DNA of 64,000 nucleotides, taken from contig NZ_RJSG01000001.1 of the NCBI RefSeq assembly GCF_003725775.1, positions 526,746 through 590,745 of the forward strand, read 5' to 3'. The stretch is from Nocardioides marmorisolisilvae. GTDB taxonomy: Bacteria > Actinomycetota > Actinomycetes > Propionibacteriales > Nocardioidaceae. The notes beneath the pieces were generated by a model. The model did no database searches. It was not told where the DNA came from and saw only the letters and a list, made by a program, of their open reading frames with translations. A program made the position numbers and the translations under genes. Of this stretch, positions 37,029 through 49,122 are shown in pieces (position 1 is the stretch's first letter; each line of letters opens with the position of its first letter).

Positions 37029-38030
37029 ATGGCAGAGGCGACGTCGGACTTCCCGTCCGTGCAGCTGCACATCGTCACGGGCAAGGGCGGGACCGGGAAG
37101 TCCACGGTGGCCGCGTCGCTCGCGCTGGCGCTGGCCTCCCGCGGCAAGACGGTGCTGCTGTGCGAGGTCGAGGGGCGCCAGGGCATCGCGCAGATGTTCG
37201 ACGTCCCGCCGCTGCCCTACGAGGAGCGGCTGCTCGCGAAGGCGAGCGAGGCCGGCCACGGGGACGTCTACGCCCTGGCGATCGACGCCGAGTCCGCGCT
37301 GCTGGAGTACCTGGCGATGTACTACCGGCTCGGGCGCGCCGGCAAGGCGCTCGACCGGTTCGGCGTCATCGACTTCGCGACCACGATCGCGCCCGGAGTC
37401 CGCGACGTGCTGCTCACCGGCAAGGTCTACGAGGCCGCCCAGCGCAACTCGCGCAACAAGGGTGCCCGTACCTACGACGCGATCGTGCTGGACGCGCCCC
37501 CCACCGGCCGGATCACCCAGTTCCTCAACGTGAACTCCGAGCTCGCCGGACTCGCCAAGGTCGGTCCGATCAAGGGCCAGGCCGACACCGTCACGACGCT
37601 GCTGCGCTCGAAGCGGACGGCCGTCCACCTGGTCACCGTGCTCGAGGAGATGCCGGTGCAGGAGACCGCCGACGGCGTCGCGGAGCTGAAAGCGGCGAAC
37701 CTCCCGGTCGGCGGTGTGATCGTGAACCTGGTCCGACCGCAGGACCTGGACGCGGACGCGCGGGCGCAGCTGCTCGACGGATCCGTCGACGAGAAGGGAC
37801 TGGCCAAGGCGGTCGGTGCGGTCGGCCTGAAGGCACCGGCCACGCTGGTCAAGCAGCTGGTCGCCGAAGGGCGCGACCACGCCGAGCGGCGCCGGCTCGA
37901 GGACAGCCAGCGGACCATCGTGGAGAGCATCGGGGTGCCGACGTACGAGCTGCCGCAGCTGGCCGGAGGCGCGGACCTGCCCGGCCTCTCCGAGCTCGCG
38001 TCCGCGCTGTGCGAGCAGGGTCTGGCATGA
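37029..38030 (+). CDS. ArsA/GET3-like ATPase, first of a pair (Rv3679 type)
   Basis: A 333-aa P-loop ATPase with the deviant Walker A HIVTGKGGTGKSTVAASLAL, switch segment IVLDAPPTGRITQFLN and LLCEVEGRQG. In eukaryotes this family inserts tail-anchored proteins; in mycobacteria the tandem pair Rv3679/Rv3680 has been linked to protection from toxic metabolites. It starts at ATG 37029, and its stop overlaps the start of the second ATPase (ATGA), so the two probably assemble as a heterodimer. Confidence 0.9.
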   Translation: MAEATSDFPSVQLHIVTGKGGTGKSTVAASLALALASRGKTVLLCEVEGRQGIAQMFDVPPLPYEERLLAKASEAGHGDVYALAIDAESALLEYLAMYYRLGRAGKALDRFGVIDFATTIAPGVRDVLLTGKVYEAAQRNSRNKGARTYDAIVLDAPPTGRITQFLNVNSELAGLAKVGPIKGQADTVTTLLRSKRTAVHLVTVLEEMPVQETADGVAELKAANLPVGGVIVNLVRPQDLDADARAQLLDGSVDEKGLAKAVGAVGLKAPATLVKQLVAEGRDHAERRRLEDSQRTIVESIGVPTYELPQLAGGADLPGLSELASALCEQGLA

Positions 38031-39244
38031 GCGCCCGCAACCCGACGGCACGGTTCTCGCCGATGACCTCGACCCCCGGCCCGGTCCCGTCGCTGGACAT
38101 CGACGCCCTGATCGACGACCCGAAGCAGCGGATCATCGTCTGCTGCGGCTCGGGTGGTGTCGGCAAGACCACCACGTCCGCGGCGATCGCGCTACGTGCC
38201 GCCGAGCGCGGCCGCAAGGTCGTGGTGCTCACCATCGACCCGGCCCGACGGCTCGCCCAGTCGATGGGCATCGAGGCCCTGGACAACACCCCGCGGCCGG
38301 TCCCGGGGGTGGTTTCGACAGGCTCAACCAGCACGGGCTCGACCAGCACGGGCTCGCTGGACGCGATGATGCTCGACATGAAGCGCACCTTCGACGAGGT
38401 GGTGGAGAGTCAGGCCAGCCCGGAGAAGGCGCAGCAGATCCTCAACAACCCCTTCTACATCGCGGTCTCCAGCTCGTTCGCGGGCACCCAGGAGTACATG
38501 GCGATGGAGAAGCTCGGCCAGCTCGACAAGGACGCCCGCGCCTCAGGTCGCTGGGACCTGATCGTGGTCGACACCCCGCCCTCGCGCAGCGCGCTCGACT
38601 TCCTGGACGCACCGGAGCGGCTCTCGAGCTTCCTCGACGGGCGCTTCATGAAGCTGCTGCTGGCACCGGCGCGCGGTCCGGCCAAGCTGATGACCGCCGG
38701 GTTCGGCCTGGTCACCAAGGCCGTGACGACGATCATCGGCGGCCAGGTCCTCAACGACATGCAGGCGTTCGTGTCCGCCTTCGACACCTTGTTCGGCGGT
38801 TTCCGGCAGCGCGCGCAGCGCACCTTCGAGCTGCTCCAGGCACCGGGCACGTCGTTCCTGGTGGTGGCGGCACCGGAGCCGGACGCGCTGCGCGAGGCGG
38901 CGTACTTCGTCGAGCGGCTCAGCGCCGAGAAGATGCCACTGGCCGGCCTCGTGGTGAACCGGGCGAGCAGCGACCCCGGGGGAACACTGACGGCGGCGGC
39001 CGCGCTGTCCGGCTACGAGAACCTGCGCGACGAGACCGACCCGGTCACCCGGATGGCTGCCGGCCTGCTGAGGCTGCACGCCGACCGCAAGCTCATCGTC
39101 GAGCGCGAGTCCCGGCTGCGCAGCCGGTTCGCGACGGCGCACCCCGGAGTGCGGACAGCGGTGCTGCCCGCACTACCGAGCGACGTCCACGACCTCGACG
39201 GGCTCCGTCGGATCGGGGACCTGCTCGCTACCGCGTCAGGCTGA
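38027..39244 (+). CDS. ArsA/GET3-like ATPase, second of a pair (Rv3680 type)
   Basis: A 405-aa partner ATPase. The Walker A is IIVCCGSGGVGKTTTSAAIA, then VLTIDPARRLAQSMGIEAL, the family hallmark MMLDMKRTFDEVV, and IVVDTPPSRSALDFLDAP. Between DNTPRPVPG and LDAMMLDMK lies a 14-residue Ser/Thr/Gly stretch encoded by a copy of the dispersed hairpin repeat that has also been duplicated internally; homologues have a short loop there. It is cotranslated with the first ATPase. The 3' end overlaps convergent whiB4 by nine bases. Confidence 0.9.
   Translation: MSARNPTARFSPMTSTPGPVPSLDIDALIDDPKQRIIVCCGSGGVGKTTTSAAIALRAAERGRKVVVLTIDPARRLAQSMGIEALDNTPRPVPGVVSTGSTSTGSTSTGSLDAMMLDMKRTFDEVVESQASPEKAQQILNNPFYIAVSSSFAGTQEYMAMEKLGQLDKDARASGRWDLIVVDTPPSRSALDFLDAPERLSSFLDGRFMKLLLAPARGPAKLMTAGFGLVTKAVTTIIGGQVLNDMQAFVSAFDTLFGGFRQRAQRTFELLQAPGTSFLVVAAPEPDALREAAYFVERLSAEKMPLAGLVVNRASSDPGGTLTAAAALSGYENLRDETDPVTRMAAGLLRLHADRKLIVERESRLRSRFATAHPGVRTAVLPALPSDVHDLDGLRRIGDLLATASG
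38311..38360. repeat. Hairpin-repeat remnant inside the second ArsA-like gene
   Basis: Begins GGTTTCGACAGGCTCAACCAG, the short form of the dispersed repeat, and continues with a second CTCGACCAGCACGGG unit, giving two tandem 15-base units. It is read in frame as Val-Ser-Thr-Gly-type residues without breaking the gene. Confidence 0.75.
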
Positions 39245-39535
39245 CGCGGTCTCGACGGCCTCGAGGTGTGCTTCCTTGGCAGCAGCCAGGAGCGCACGCC
39301 ACGAGGTGACGTTGGGACGCTTGCGCAGCACGGCACGGCGCTCGCGCTCCGTCATGCCACCCCAGACGCCCCACTCGATGCGATTGTCGAGCGCCTCGGC
39401 GAGGCACTCGGCCCGTACCGGGCACGCCGCGCAGACGACCTTGGCCTTGTGCTGTTCGGCCCCACGCACGAACAACTCATCCGGCCGGGACTTCTGACAC
39501 GTCGCGGCCGCAGCCCACTCTTCGTTCCAAGACAT
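39236..39535 (-). CDS. whiB4: WhiB-family regulator, WhiB4 type
   Basis: A 99-aa iron-sulfur regulator. Four cysteines (Cys13, Cys35, Cys38, Cys44; the VVCAACPVRAEC motif) ligate a 4Fe-4S cluster, the turn motif is GVWGGMTERERR, and a basic tail RKRPNV follows. ATG 39535 is chosen because GGGGG lies six bases upstream; ATG 39547 is also in frame. Its place between the ArsA-like pair and ponA2 matches WhiB4, a redox sensor of antioxidant genes in mycobacteria. It is convergent with the second ATPase (9-base overlap). Confidence 0.92.
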   Translation of the reverse strand: MSWNEEWAAAATCQKSRPDELFVRGAEQHKAKVVCAACPVRAECLAEALDNRIEWGVWGGMTERERRAVLRKRPNVTSWRALLAAAKEAHLEAVETASA

Positions 39536-39577
39536 TGAAACCCCCATTGAGAAGCGTGGTCTCTGGTCTTCTAGACC

Positions 39578-39680
39578 AGTCCCCCCACATATCGAAACTT
39601 AAGGTTCTCGGTCCGTTTTGGAACAGGCCCAAATGTGCCGAATCGGCCTGGCCCAAATGGACTACCGGTACTAGTCCCCC
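39578..39680. promoter_or_regulatory. Divergent whiB4-ponA2 regulatory region with repeats
   Basis: The 222 bases between whiB4 and ponA2 contain no gene. They hold two copies of GGCCCAAATG (39626-39635 and 39650-39659, 24 bases apart), two copies of AGTCCCCCC, and an inverted repeat CTGGTC/GACCAG around 39564-39580. The spacing by close to whole helical turns suggests binding of one regulator, which may be WhiB4 itself. Confidence 0.4.
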
Positions 39681-39757
39681 CGGGACCCCTCGGGACCGTC
39701 CGACAGGCGATCGTCGCTGGTCAGGGCCGCTTCCACCGACGATCTAGACTGGCCGGC

Positions 39758-42166
39758 ATGCCCGCCCGCCACCCCTCCCAGCTGACGTTCCGCGACGTGA
39801 CCTCGCACCTCGGTGTGATCGTCGCGCTGTCCGCGCTGATGGGTCTGCTGGTGGCCGGGCTGGCGATCCCGTTCGCCGGCGCGCTCGGGCTCGGCGCGAA
39901 GTCGTTGTCCGGGACGGTGAAGAACCTGCCCGAGGAGCTGAAGGCCGCACCGCTGGCCCAGCGGACCCGGGTGCTCGACGTCCACGGCAACACCATCGCC
40001 ACCTTCTACGACCAGAACCGGGTCAACGTCCCGCTCAACGAGGTCGCGCCGATCATGCAGAAGGCGATCGTCGCGATCGAGGACTACCGCTTCTACAAGC
40101 ACGGCGCCATCGACCTCAAGGGCACCCTGCGCGCGCTGCTGACCAACCAGGCGAACGGCAGCGTCACCCAGGGTGGTTCCTCGATCACCCAGCAGATGGT
40201 CAAGATGACGCTGCTCAACCAGGCCACCACCAACGAGGAGCGCAAGGCCGCGACCGACGACACCTACCAGCGCAAGATCAAGGAGCTGCGCTATGCGATC
40301 GGTGTCGAGCGGAAGTACTCCAAGGACTGGATCCTCGAGCGGTACCTCAACATCGCCTACTTCGGTGACGGCGCGTACGGCGTGCAGTCGGCGGCCCGGC
40401 ACTACTTCGGTGTCGACGCCAAGGACCTGACGCTGCGGCAGGCCGCGACCCTGGCCGGTCTGGTGAAGAACCCGGTCGGCTACGACCCGACCAACTACCC
40501 CGACATCGCCCGCGAGCGCCGCAACACCGTGCTGAACCGGATGGCGCAGCTGAAGATCATCGCCCAAAAGACCGCGGACCAGTGGACCGCGAGCAAGCTG
40601 GCCCTGCACGTCACCCCGACCCGCAACGGCTGCCTCGGTTCGGACGCGCCGTTCTTCTGCGACTACGTGCGCCGCTACCTGCTCCAGGACCCGAGCCTGG
40701 GCCAGACGGTCGCCGAACGGCAGACGCTGCTGAACTCCGGCGGTCTGACCATCAAGACCAGCTTGGACATGCGGTTCCAGAAGGCCGCCGACAAGGCGAC
40801 CCGGCACGCGGTGAAGGCGACCGACAAGGCGATCGGCGCGCTGGCCATGGTCGAACCCGGCACCGGCAACGTGCGCGCGATCAGCCAGTCGCGTCCGATG
40901 GGCCGCAACAGCAAGAAGGGTCAGACCTTCCTCAACTACATCGTGGACAGCAAGTACGGCGACTCCAACGGCTTCCAGGCCGGATCGACCTTCAAGCTGT
41001 TCGTGCTCTCCAGCGCGCTGGAGCAGGGCCTGCCCACGACGACCAGCTTCAACTCGCCCAACTCGCTGAGCATCCCGAGCAACGAGTTCGAGGACTGCGA
41101 CGGGCCCTATCCGAGCTTCCAGGCCTGGAACGTCCACAACTCCACGGGCTCCGGTTACTTCAACATGTACCGCGGCATGCAGAACTCGGTGAACACCTAC
41201 TTCGCCCAGCTCGAGAAGAAGACCGGCCTGTGCAAGCCGTACGCGCTGGCGCGGGCCATGGGCGTCAGCCTGACCGACCCGGCCCACGAGCGGGTGCCCT
41301 CGTTCACGCTCGGGGTCGCCGACGTCAGCCCGCTGGAGATGGCCGGCGCCTACGCGACCGTCGCCGCTCGCGGCAAGCACTGCGACGCCCGCCCGGTGAC
41401 GAAGATCCTGAACGCCGCCGGCAAGACCTTCAAGGCCTACCCGCCGAAGTGCAAGCAGGTCATGAAGCAGGCAACGGCGGACACCGTGAACGACATCCTG
41501 CGCGGCGTGATGCAGCGCGGCGGCTTCGGTGCCGGCCTGGCGCTGGACAAGCCCTCGGCCGGCAAGACCGGTACGACGTCCTTCAACAAGGCGGTCTGGT
41601 TCGACGGCTACACCCCGGCCCTGGCCACCGCGTCGATGGTCGCGGGCGCCAACCAGCAGGGTCAGCCGATCTCCCTGAACGGCCAGGTCATCGGGGGCCG
41701 CTTCGTCGCCTCCGCCCACGGCTCGACGACCGCAGGCCCGATGTGGGCCGAGGCGATGCGCGCGATCCAGGACGACCTGCCGGACGAGGACTTCACCAAG
41801 CCGGAGAAGACCTACACCGTCACGACCCAGGGCAACCTGCCGAGCGTCATCGGCATGACCGTGCAGGCCGCCACCGCGACGCTGAAGGCCGCCGGCTTCA
41901 AGGTGACCGTGGCCGGGGCCGTCTACTCCAACGACGTCGCCAAGGGCCTGGTCGCGCTCTCCAGCCCGGCCGCCGGTTCGGACGTCCCCGACGGCAGCCT
42001 GGTCACCCTGTACATCTCAGCCGGACCCGCGAAGGGAGGGGGCGAAGGCACCGGCGGGGGTGGCGGAACCGGCGGAGGCGGCGGACCTGGAGGCGGCACG
42101 ACTCCGCCCGGGCCGGGGCAACCGACGGCGACCCCGACGCGACGCCACGGCCACGGGCACGGCTGA
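39758..42166 (+). CDS. ponA2: Bifunctional penicillin-binding protein with PASTA domain, PonA2 type
   Basis: An 802-aa class A PBP that polymerises and cross-links peptidoglycan. One N-terminal transmembrane helix (about 18-42) is followed by the glycosyltransferase domain (EDYRFYKHGAIDLKG, GGSSITQQMVK). The transpeptidase has Ser410 and Lys413 in AGSTFKLF, SVN in QNSVNTYF, and Lys603-Thr-Gly. One PASTA domain (NLPSVIGMTVQAATATLKAA) and a Gly/Pro tail ending RRHGHGHG close it. A TAGACT box ends seven bases before the ATG, so the transcript may be leaderless. Confidence 0.95.
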   Translation: MPARHPSQLTFRDVTSHLGVIVALSALMGLLVAGLAIPFAGALGLGAKSLSGTVKNLPEELKAAPLAQRTRVLDVHGNTIATFYDQNRVNVPLNEVAPIMQKAIVAIEDYRFYKHGAIDLKGTLRALLTNQANGSVTQGGSSITQQMVKMTLLNQATTNEERKAATDDTYQRKIKELRYAIGVERKYSKDWILERYLNIAYFGDGAYGVQSAARHYFGVDAKDLTLRQAATLAGLVKNPVGYDPTNYPDIARERRNTVLNRMAQLKIIAQKTADQWTASKLALHVTPTRNGCLGSDAPFFCDYVRRYLLQDPSLGQTVAERQTLLNSGGLTIKTSLDMRFQKAADKATRHAVKATDKAIGALAMVEPGTGNVRAISQSRPMGRNSKKGQTFLNYIVDSKYGDSNGFQAGSTFKLFVLSSALEQGLPTTTSFNSPNSLSIPSNEFEDCDGPYPSFQAWNVHNSTGSGYFNMYRGMQNSVNTYFAQLEKKTGLCKPYALARAMGVSLTDPAHERVPSFTLGVADVSPLEMAGAYATVAARGKHCDARPVTKILNAAGKTFKAYPPKCKQVMKQATADTVNDILRGVMQRGGFGAGLALDKPSAGKTGTTSFNKAVWFDGYTPALATASMVAGANQQGQPISLNGQVIGGRFVASAHGSTTAGPMWAEAMRAIQDDLPDEDFTKPEKTYTVTTQGNLPSVIGMTVQAATATLKAAGFKVTVAGAVYSNDVAKGLVALSSPAAGSDVPDGSLVTLYISAGPAKGGGEGTGGGGGTGGGGGPGGGTTPPGPGQPTATPTRRHGHGHG

Positions 42167-42178
42167 CCGGAGCGCGCG

Positions 42179-42637
42179 CTACCCGAGCTGGCTGCGCACC
42201 TCGGCGGCGACCACGCCGCCGTCGGCACGACCCTTGATCTTCGGCGTGAGCACGCCCATCACCTGACCCATCGCACGCATGCCCTGCTCGGCAGCACCCG
42301 TCTCCGCGATCGCGTCCGCGACCAGGGCCCGGATCTCGTCGGCGGACAGCTGCTCGGGGAGGTACGCGGCGATCACCGCGGCCTCGGCACGCTCCTTGTC
42401 GGCCTGCTCGGTCCGCCCGGCGTCGTCGAAGGCCTCCGCGGCCTCGCGGCGCTTCTTGCCCTCGCTGGTGAGCACCCCCAAGACGTCCTCGTCCGAGAGC
42501 TCGCGCGCCTCCTTGCCGGCAACCTCCGCGTTGGTCACCGCCGTCAGCACCATCCGCAGCGTCGAGGAGGTCACCTCGTCACGCGCCTTCATCGCGGTGG
42601 TGAGGTCTGCCCGGAGTCGGTCCTTCAATGCGCTCAT
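42179..42637 (-). CDS. GatB/YqeY domain protein
   Basis: A 152-aa helical protein with the GatB/YqeY (tRNA-Glu amidotransferase B tail) fold. Hallmarks are MSALKDRLRADLTTAMKARD, EEGKKRREAAEAF-type helix (here SEGKKRREAAEAFDDAGR), AYLPEQLSADEI and a C-terminal MGQVMGVLTPKIKGRADG. ATG 42637 is the family start; an upstream ATG at 42646 adds three residues. It is convergent with ponA2 and divergent from the phosphoesterase. It may assist tRNA-dependent amidation; proof is lacking. Confidence 0.9.
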   Translation of the reverse strand: MSALKDRLRADLTTAMKARDEVTSSTLRMVLTAVTNAEVAGKEARELSDEDVLGVLTSEGKKRREAAEAFDDAGRTEQADKERAEAAVIAAYLPEQLSADEIRALVADAIAETGAAEQGMRAMGQVMGVLTPKIKGRADGGVVAAEVRSQLG

Positions 42638-42663
42638 GAACGCCATTGTGGCAGCCTTGCGAG

Positions 42664-43602
42664 GTGGCCCCCTCCTCGGTTTTCCGATCGACGCCCGCCA
42701 AGGTCCTCGGCCTCGGCGCGCTCGCCGGTGCTGCCTGCCTGGGGTACGCCGCGGGCATCGAGGTCCGCAACTTCACCGTCCGCCACCTCGAGGTCCCGTG
42801 CCTCCAGCCCGGTGCCGATCCGATCCGGGTGCTGCACGTCAGCGACCTGCACGTCACCCCGAACCAGCAGAGCAAGCTGCGCTGGATCGCGTCGCTGGCC
42901 GCGCTCGAGCCCGACCTGGTCGTGAACACCGGCGACAACCTCGCGCACCTCGACTCCGTCGGGCCGCTGCTGGACGCCTTCGGCCCGCTGCTCGACGTAC
43001 CGGGCGTGTTCGTGCTGGGCTCGAACGACTACTTCGCGCCGAAGGCGCGCAACCCGCTCTGGTACCTGATGCCGGACGACGGGAAGCGCAACACCTCCAC
43101 CCCGCAGCTGCGCTGGAAGGAGCTCAAGCTCGAGCTCTCCCAGGGCTGGCTGGACCTGACGAACACCACCGGGAGCGTCGAGGTGAACGGGAGCACGATC
43201 GCCTTCGCCGGGGTCGACGACCCGCACCTGGAGTACGACGACCTGGCCGAGGTCGCCGGGCCGGCGCCGGCCTGGGCCGACCTGCGGATGGGCGTCGCGC
43301 ACGCGCCGTACCTGCGCGTCCTCGACCAGTTCGCTGCCGACGGCTACGACCTGACCTTGGCCGGACACACCCACGGAGGCCAGGTCTGCCTGCCGTTCAA
43401 GGGCGCGATCGTGACCAACTGCGACCTCGAACCGGCGCGCGCGAAGGGCCTGCACCGGCACCCGGCGGACTCCCGTCCGGGCGACCCGGGGTCGTCCTGG
43501 CTGCACGTCTCGGCCGGCGCCGGGACCTCGCCCTACGCCCAGTTCCGGTTCTTCTGCCGCCCGGAGGCGAGCCTGCTCACGCTGGTGCCCAGCAGCCGCT
43601 GA
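42664..43602 (+). CDS. Metallophosphoesterase (Rv3683-like)
   Basis: A 312-aa calcineurin-like phosphoesterase. An N-terminal hydrophobic segment ([17 protein letters not shown]) suggests a membrane anchor. The dimetal site is seen in [30 protein letters not shown] and [16 protein letters not shown] 42664 is chosen to avoid overlap with the divergent GatB/YqeY start; a TTG at 42646 is in frame. It holds the place of Rv3683 after ponA2. The substrate is unknown; phospholipid-type headgroup hydrolysis is possible. Confidence 0.88.
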   Translation: MAPSSVFRSTPAKVLGLGALAGAACLGYAAGIEVRNFTVRHLEVPCLQPGADPIRVLHVSDLHVTPNQQSKLRWIASLAALEPDLVVNTGDNLAHLDSVGPLLDAFGPLLDVPGVFVLGSNDYFAPKARNPLWYLMPDDGKRNTSTPQLRWKELKLELSQGWLDLTNTTGSVEVNGSTIAFAGVDDPHLEYDDLAEVAGPAPAWADLRMGVAHAPYLRVLDQFAADGYDLTLAGHTHGGQVCLPFKGAIVTNCDLEPARAKGLHRHPADSRPGDPGSSWLHVSAGAGTSPYAQFRFFCRPEASLLTLVPSSR

Positions 43603-43676
43603 ACCGGCCGCTGATCCGAAGGGTGGCCCGATTTCGTCCGGCCCGGACCCTTTGGCTAGACTCGCCCAGGCTGCAG

Positions 43677-43750
<74 letters not shown>

Positions 43751-43873
43751 CAGTGGATGTCAGCAGACATCGGAACGGCTCGGATCCGCACGGATCCGGG
43801 CCGTTCGTCATTCCCCGCACGAACCGGGGCGAACCTCGCTCGTGAACAGGTGGTCTAGTGGCAGAATCCGGGC

Positions 43874-45091
43874 ATGCCCACTGAGCAGGACAACAGCGGC
43901 AACGAACCGAACCTCGAGCTGCCGAACCTGAGCCTCGGTTTCGGGCGCAAGCGTCGCAAGGACGCCAAGGCGTCCGACGAGACTCCGGCCGCGGAGGCTC
44001 CCGTCGAGGAGCCCGCTGCCGAACCTGCCCCGGAACCGGCTGCCGAGCCGGCCTCCGAGGCTCCTGCTCCGTCGGCGGCGCCGGCACGTCCCGCAGCGCG
44101 ACCGGCCGCTCCCGCTGCTCCGGCCCGCGTCCCGGGCGCTGCTGCCCCGGCACGGCCTGCGGCCCGCCCGGCCGCACGTCCCGCAGCGCGTCCGGCCGGT
44201 TCGCCGCCCCCGCCGCCCCCAGCTCCCGCGCCGGCCGCCCCGGCGCCCGCGGCCGCTGAGCCCGCCCCGGTCGTCGAGGCACCCGCGGAGGTCGAGGCGG
44301 CGGCGCCGCCTCCGCCGCCCCCGCCGCCGGCCCCCGAGCCGGTCGTCGAGGAGCCCGAGGTCGAGGCGCCCAAGGACCCGATCACGATCGCGGCCGAGGC
44401 CGCCGGAGCGGTCGACGAGGCGCCGACGGAGTCGACCACCTTCATCGAGACGACCACCGACGACGAACCGTCGGGAGAGATCGACCTCGGCGACATCGCG
44501 ACGGTCCCGCCGTCCCGTCGGGCCCAGGCGCTCGCGCGTCGTGAGGCAGCGCAGCAGTCCAAGGCCGAGAAGGCCGCGAACCGGGCCGCTTCGCGCTCCG
44601 GCAAGGAGAAGCAGGCCCCGGCCGACAAGCTGGTCGCGCGCTTCCCGGGGATCCACCCGGCCTGGGCCGCCATCATCACCGGCGCCATCGCGGGTCTGAT
44701 CTGCGTGCTGCTCGCCAAGGGCGCCAGCGCCGGGTGCGAGGCGATCCGGGACAACAGCAGCTGCGGCGGCGGGCTCGGCCTGCTCGCCCTCGTCGCGATC
44801 CTCGCGATCGAGGTGCTCATCGGCGCGAACCTGCTCAAGGCCTGGAAGGTCTCCGACCCGTTCAGCACCAGCTTCCTCGGCGTCGGCCTGGTGGCCATGG
44901 TCGCGATGCTGTTCTTCCTCGACGTCATCGACAAGGCGTCGATGGTCGCGGTGATCCCGGCGATCACGGCCGTCTCGTTCCTGCTGTCCTGGTGGGTGAC
45001 CGTCAGGTTCGTGGAGGAGTCCGAGGACTACGACGACGAAGAGGACGAAGACGCTGACGAGTCCGTCGAGGAGTCGGCGGACCGGTCCTGA
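43874..45091 (+). CDS. Membrane protein with long Pro/Ala-rich N-terminal region
   Basis: A 405-aa protein. Residues about 30-165 are almost entirely Ala, Pro and Glu (AARPAAR repeats, runs of seven or eight prolines) and probably disordered in the cytoplasm. A charged helical stretch (AQALARREAAQQSKAEKAAN) leads into four transmembrane helices (about 268-385), and the tail is strongly acidic (DYDDEEDEDADE). The proline-rich region could bind SH3/WW-like or tubulin-type partners, but no family is recognised. The stop codon directly abuts a hairpin repeat. Confidence 0.72.
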   Translation: MPTEQDNSGNEPNLELPNLSLGFGRKRRKDAKASDETPAAEAPVEEPAAEPAPEPAAEPASEAPAPSAAPARPAARPAAPAAPARVPGAAAPARPAARPAARPAARPAGSPPPPPPAPAPAAPAPAAAEPAPVVEAPAEVEAAAPPPPPPPPAPEPVVEEPEVEAPKDPITIAAEAAGAVDEAPTESTTFIETTTDDEPSGEIDLGDIATVPPSRRAQALARREAAQQSKAEKAANRAASRSGKEKQAPADKLVARFPGIHPAWAAIITGAIAGLICVLLAKGASAGCEAIRDNSSCGGGLGLLALVAILAIEVLIGANLLKAWKVSDPFSTSFLGVGLVAMVAMLFFLDVIDKASMVAVIPAITAVSFLLSWWVTVRFVEESEDYDDEEDEDADESVEESADRS

Positions 45092-47468
<2,377 letters not shown>

Positions 47469-47626
47469 GACTGGTCTCCTCGGATCGGTTCTCCTCGCAC
47501 GATTGTCCCGCGCGGAAGGGCCACAAGGCCAAGGAGATTCTACCGAGCGCCCGCTCCGCGGCCGAACGAGCGCCGAACTGTGGTCCGCCGCGGGTCGGAC
47601 GCCCGGGTTTGCCTAGGCTGCGGCCC

Positions 47627-47938
47627 ATGACCCAGCTGGAGAACGTCACGGTCCAGGCGCAGGCCAACGTCTACTTCGACGGGAAGTGCGTCAGCCACAC
47701 CGTCCTGCTCGCGGACGGGACCCGCAAGACGGTGGGCGTCGTGCTCGCCGCCGCGCTGACCTTCGGCACCGAGGCCCCGGAGACCATGGAGGTCGTCGGC
47801 GGCAGCTGCCGGGTGCGTCTCGCCGGCAGCGAGGACTGGACCGAGTACGCCGAGGGCTCCTCGTTCGACGTCCCTGCGAACTCGTCGTTCGACATCGAGG
47901 TCGACGAGCGCTTCGACTACATCTGCTCCTACGGCTGA
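47627..47938 (+). CDS. ppnP: Pyrimidine/purine nucleoside phosphorylase (PpnP, DUF1255)
   Basis: A 103-aa cupin-fold nucleoside phosphorylase that splits nucleosides with phosphate. The family markers are [33 protein letters not shown] and the C-terminal [23 protein letters not shown]. The start is ATG 47627; six codons upstream do not fit homologues. It is divergent from lysC and its end overlaps the convergent DUF5063 gene by ten bases. Confidence 0.9.
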   Translation: MTQLENVTVQAQANVYFDGKCVSHTVLLADGTRKTVGVVLAAALTFGTEAPETMEVVGGSCRVRLAGSEDWTEYAEGSSFDVPANSSFDIEVDERFDYICSYG

Positions 47939-48492
47939 CCGAGGAGCTCGTCCGCGGCCTCGATCTGGTCGGACTCGTCCACGTCGAGGTCGAGGCGGCT
48001 GTGCGCGACGACCGAGTGCAGCGCGCCCAGCACGCCGACCGCCTGCCCGCCCCACGAGGCGAGGTAGGAGTACTGCCACCACCACAGCGCCTCCTCGACG
48101 TTGCCGGCGCGGAAGTGCCGCAACCCGTTCGCGATGTCGGTGGCGATGCTGGTCAGGTCATCCGAGAGGCTCGAGGTGAACGTCTCCGGGTCGTACGGCT
48201 CGAAGTTGTGGCTGTAGGTGTCCACCGGCCCGAGCTTGGCCGCCAGGCGCAGCCGCATCGCGTCCAGGTCCGGGTCGGGACCGACGTCGGGCTGGTACTC
48301 GCCCTCGGGCTGGAAGTCCTGCTGGGCGCCCAGACGGGCTCCCGCGAGCAGCAGCTGGCTCACCTCGAGGAGCATCAGCGGGACGGCGGTGCCGGCGTCC
48401 TCCTCCTTGGAGACCGCCTCCAGCCCGCGAAGGAAGGCCTCGGCCGCATCGGCGATCTGCTGCGCGAAGTCGTCGAACTCGTGGTCACTCAT
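47929..48492 (-). CDS. DUF5063 family protein
   Basis: A 187-aa all-helical acidic protein. The DUF5063 pattern is visible in [16 protein letters not shown], the [19 protein letters not shown] helix, and [23 protein letters not shown], with paired tryptophans. No catalytic residues are apparent. ATG 48492 (MSDHEFDDF) is chosen over an upstream in-frame ATG. It follows recR by 29 bases, and so lies at the end of the dnaX-ybaB-recR run. Function unknown. Confidence 0.82.
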   Translation of the reverse strand: MSDHEFDDFAQQIADAAEAFLRGLEAVSKEEDAGTAVPLMLLEVSQLLLAGARLGAQQDFQPEGEYQPDVGPDPDLDAMRLRLAAKLGPVDTYSHNFEPYDPETFTSSLSDDLTSIATDIANGLRHFRAGNVEEALWWWQYSYLASWGGQAVGVLGALHSVVAHSRLDLDVDESDQIEAADELLGQP

Positions 48493-48521
48493 CGCTCCAC
48501 CCCTCACTCACCGGCACTGTT

Positions 48522-49121
48522 TCACTCACCAGCACTGCGCCTCCCGGCGAACGCCCTTCCCAAGGTGACCTCGTCCGCGTACTCGAGATCACCACCCACC
48601 GGTAGTCCACTCGCCAAACGCGTCACCTGCAAGCCCATCGGGCGCAACATGCGGGTGAGATATGCCGCGGTCGCGTCACCCTCGATGTTCGGGTCGGTCG
48701 CCAGGATGATCTCGGTGACGACGCCGTCCTCGAGCCGGGCGATCAGCTCGCGGATCCGCAGCTGCTCCGGGCCGATGCCCTCCAGCGGCGAGATCGCCCC
48801 GCCGAGCACGTGGTAGCGCCCCCGGAACTCGCGGGTGCGCTCGATCGCGACCACGTCCTTGGACTCCTCGACCACGCAGATCAGGGCCGGGTCGCGACGG
48901 GGGTCACGGCAGATCCGGCACTGCTCCTCCTCGGCGACGTTGCCGCACACCGAGCAGAACCGCGCCTTGGCCTTCACCTCGACCAGGACGTCGGCCAGGC
49001 GCCGGACGTCGGCCGGGTCCGCGGCCAGCAGGTGGAAGGCGATCCGCTGGGCACCCTTCGGACCGACCCCGGGCAGTCGCCCGAGCTCGTCGATCAGGTC
49101 CTGGACGACGCCTTCGTACAA
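48522..49121 (-). CDS. recR: Recombination protein RecR
   Basis: A 199-aa DNA-binding clamp subunit that acts with RecO and RecF in gap repair. It has the helix-hairpin-helix [20 protein letters not shown], the zinc finger [16 protein letters not shown], and the Toprim motif [17 protein letters not shown]. The TTG at 49121 gives the family start (LYEGVVQDL) and lies one base after the ybaB stop, so it is translated by coupling. A longer frame upstream overlaps ybaB and is not used. Confidence 0.95.
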   Translation of the reverse strand: MYEGVVQDLIDELGRLPGVGPKGAQRIAFHLLAADPADVRRLADVLVEVKAKARFCSVCGNVAEEEQCRICRDPRRDPALICVVEESKDVVAIERTREFRGRYHVLGGAISPLEGIGPEQLRIRELIARLEDGVVTEIILATDPNIEGDATAAYLTRMLRPMGLQVTRLASGLPVGGDLEYADEVTLGRAFAGRRSAGE

Positions 49122-49122
49122 G

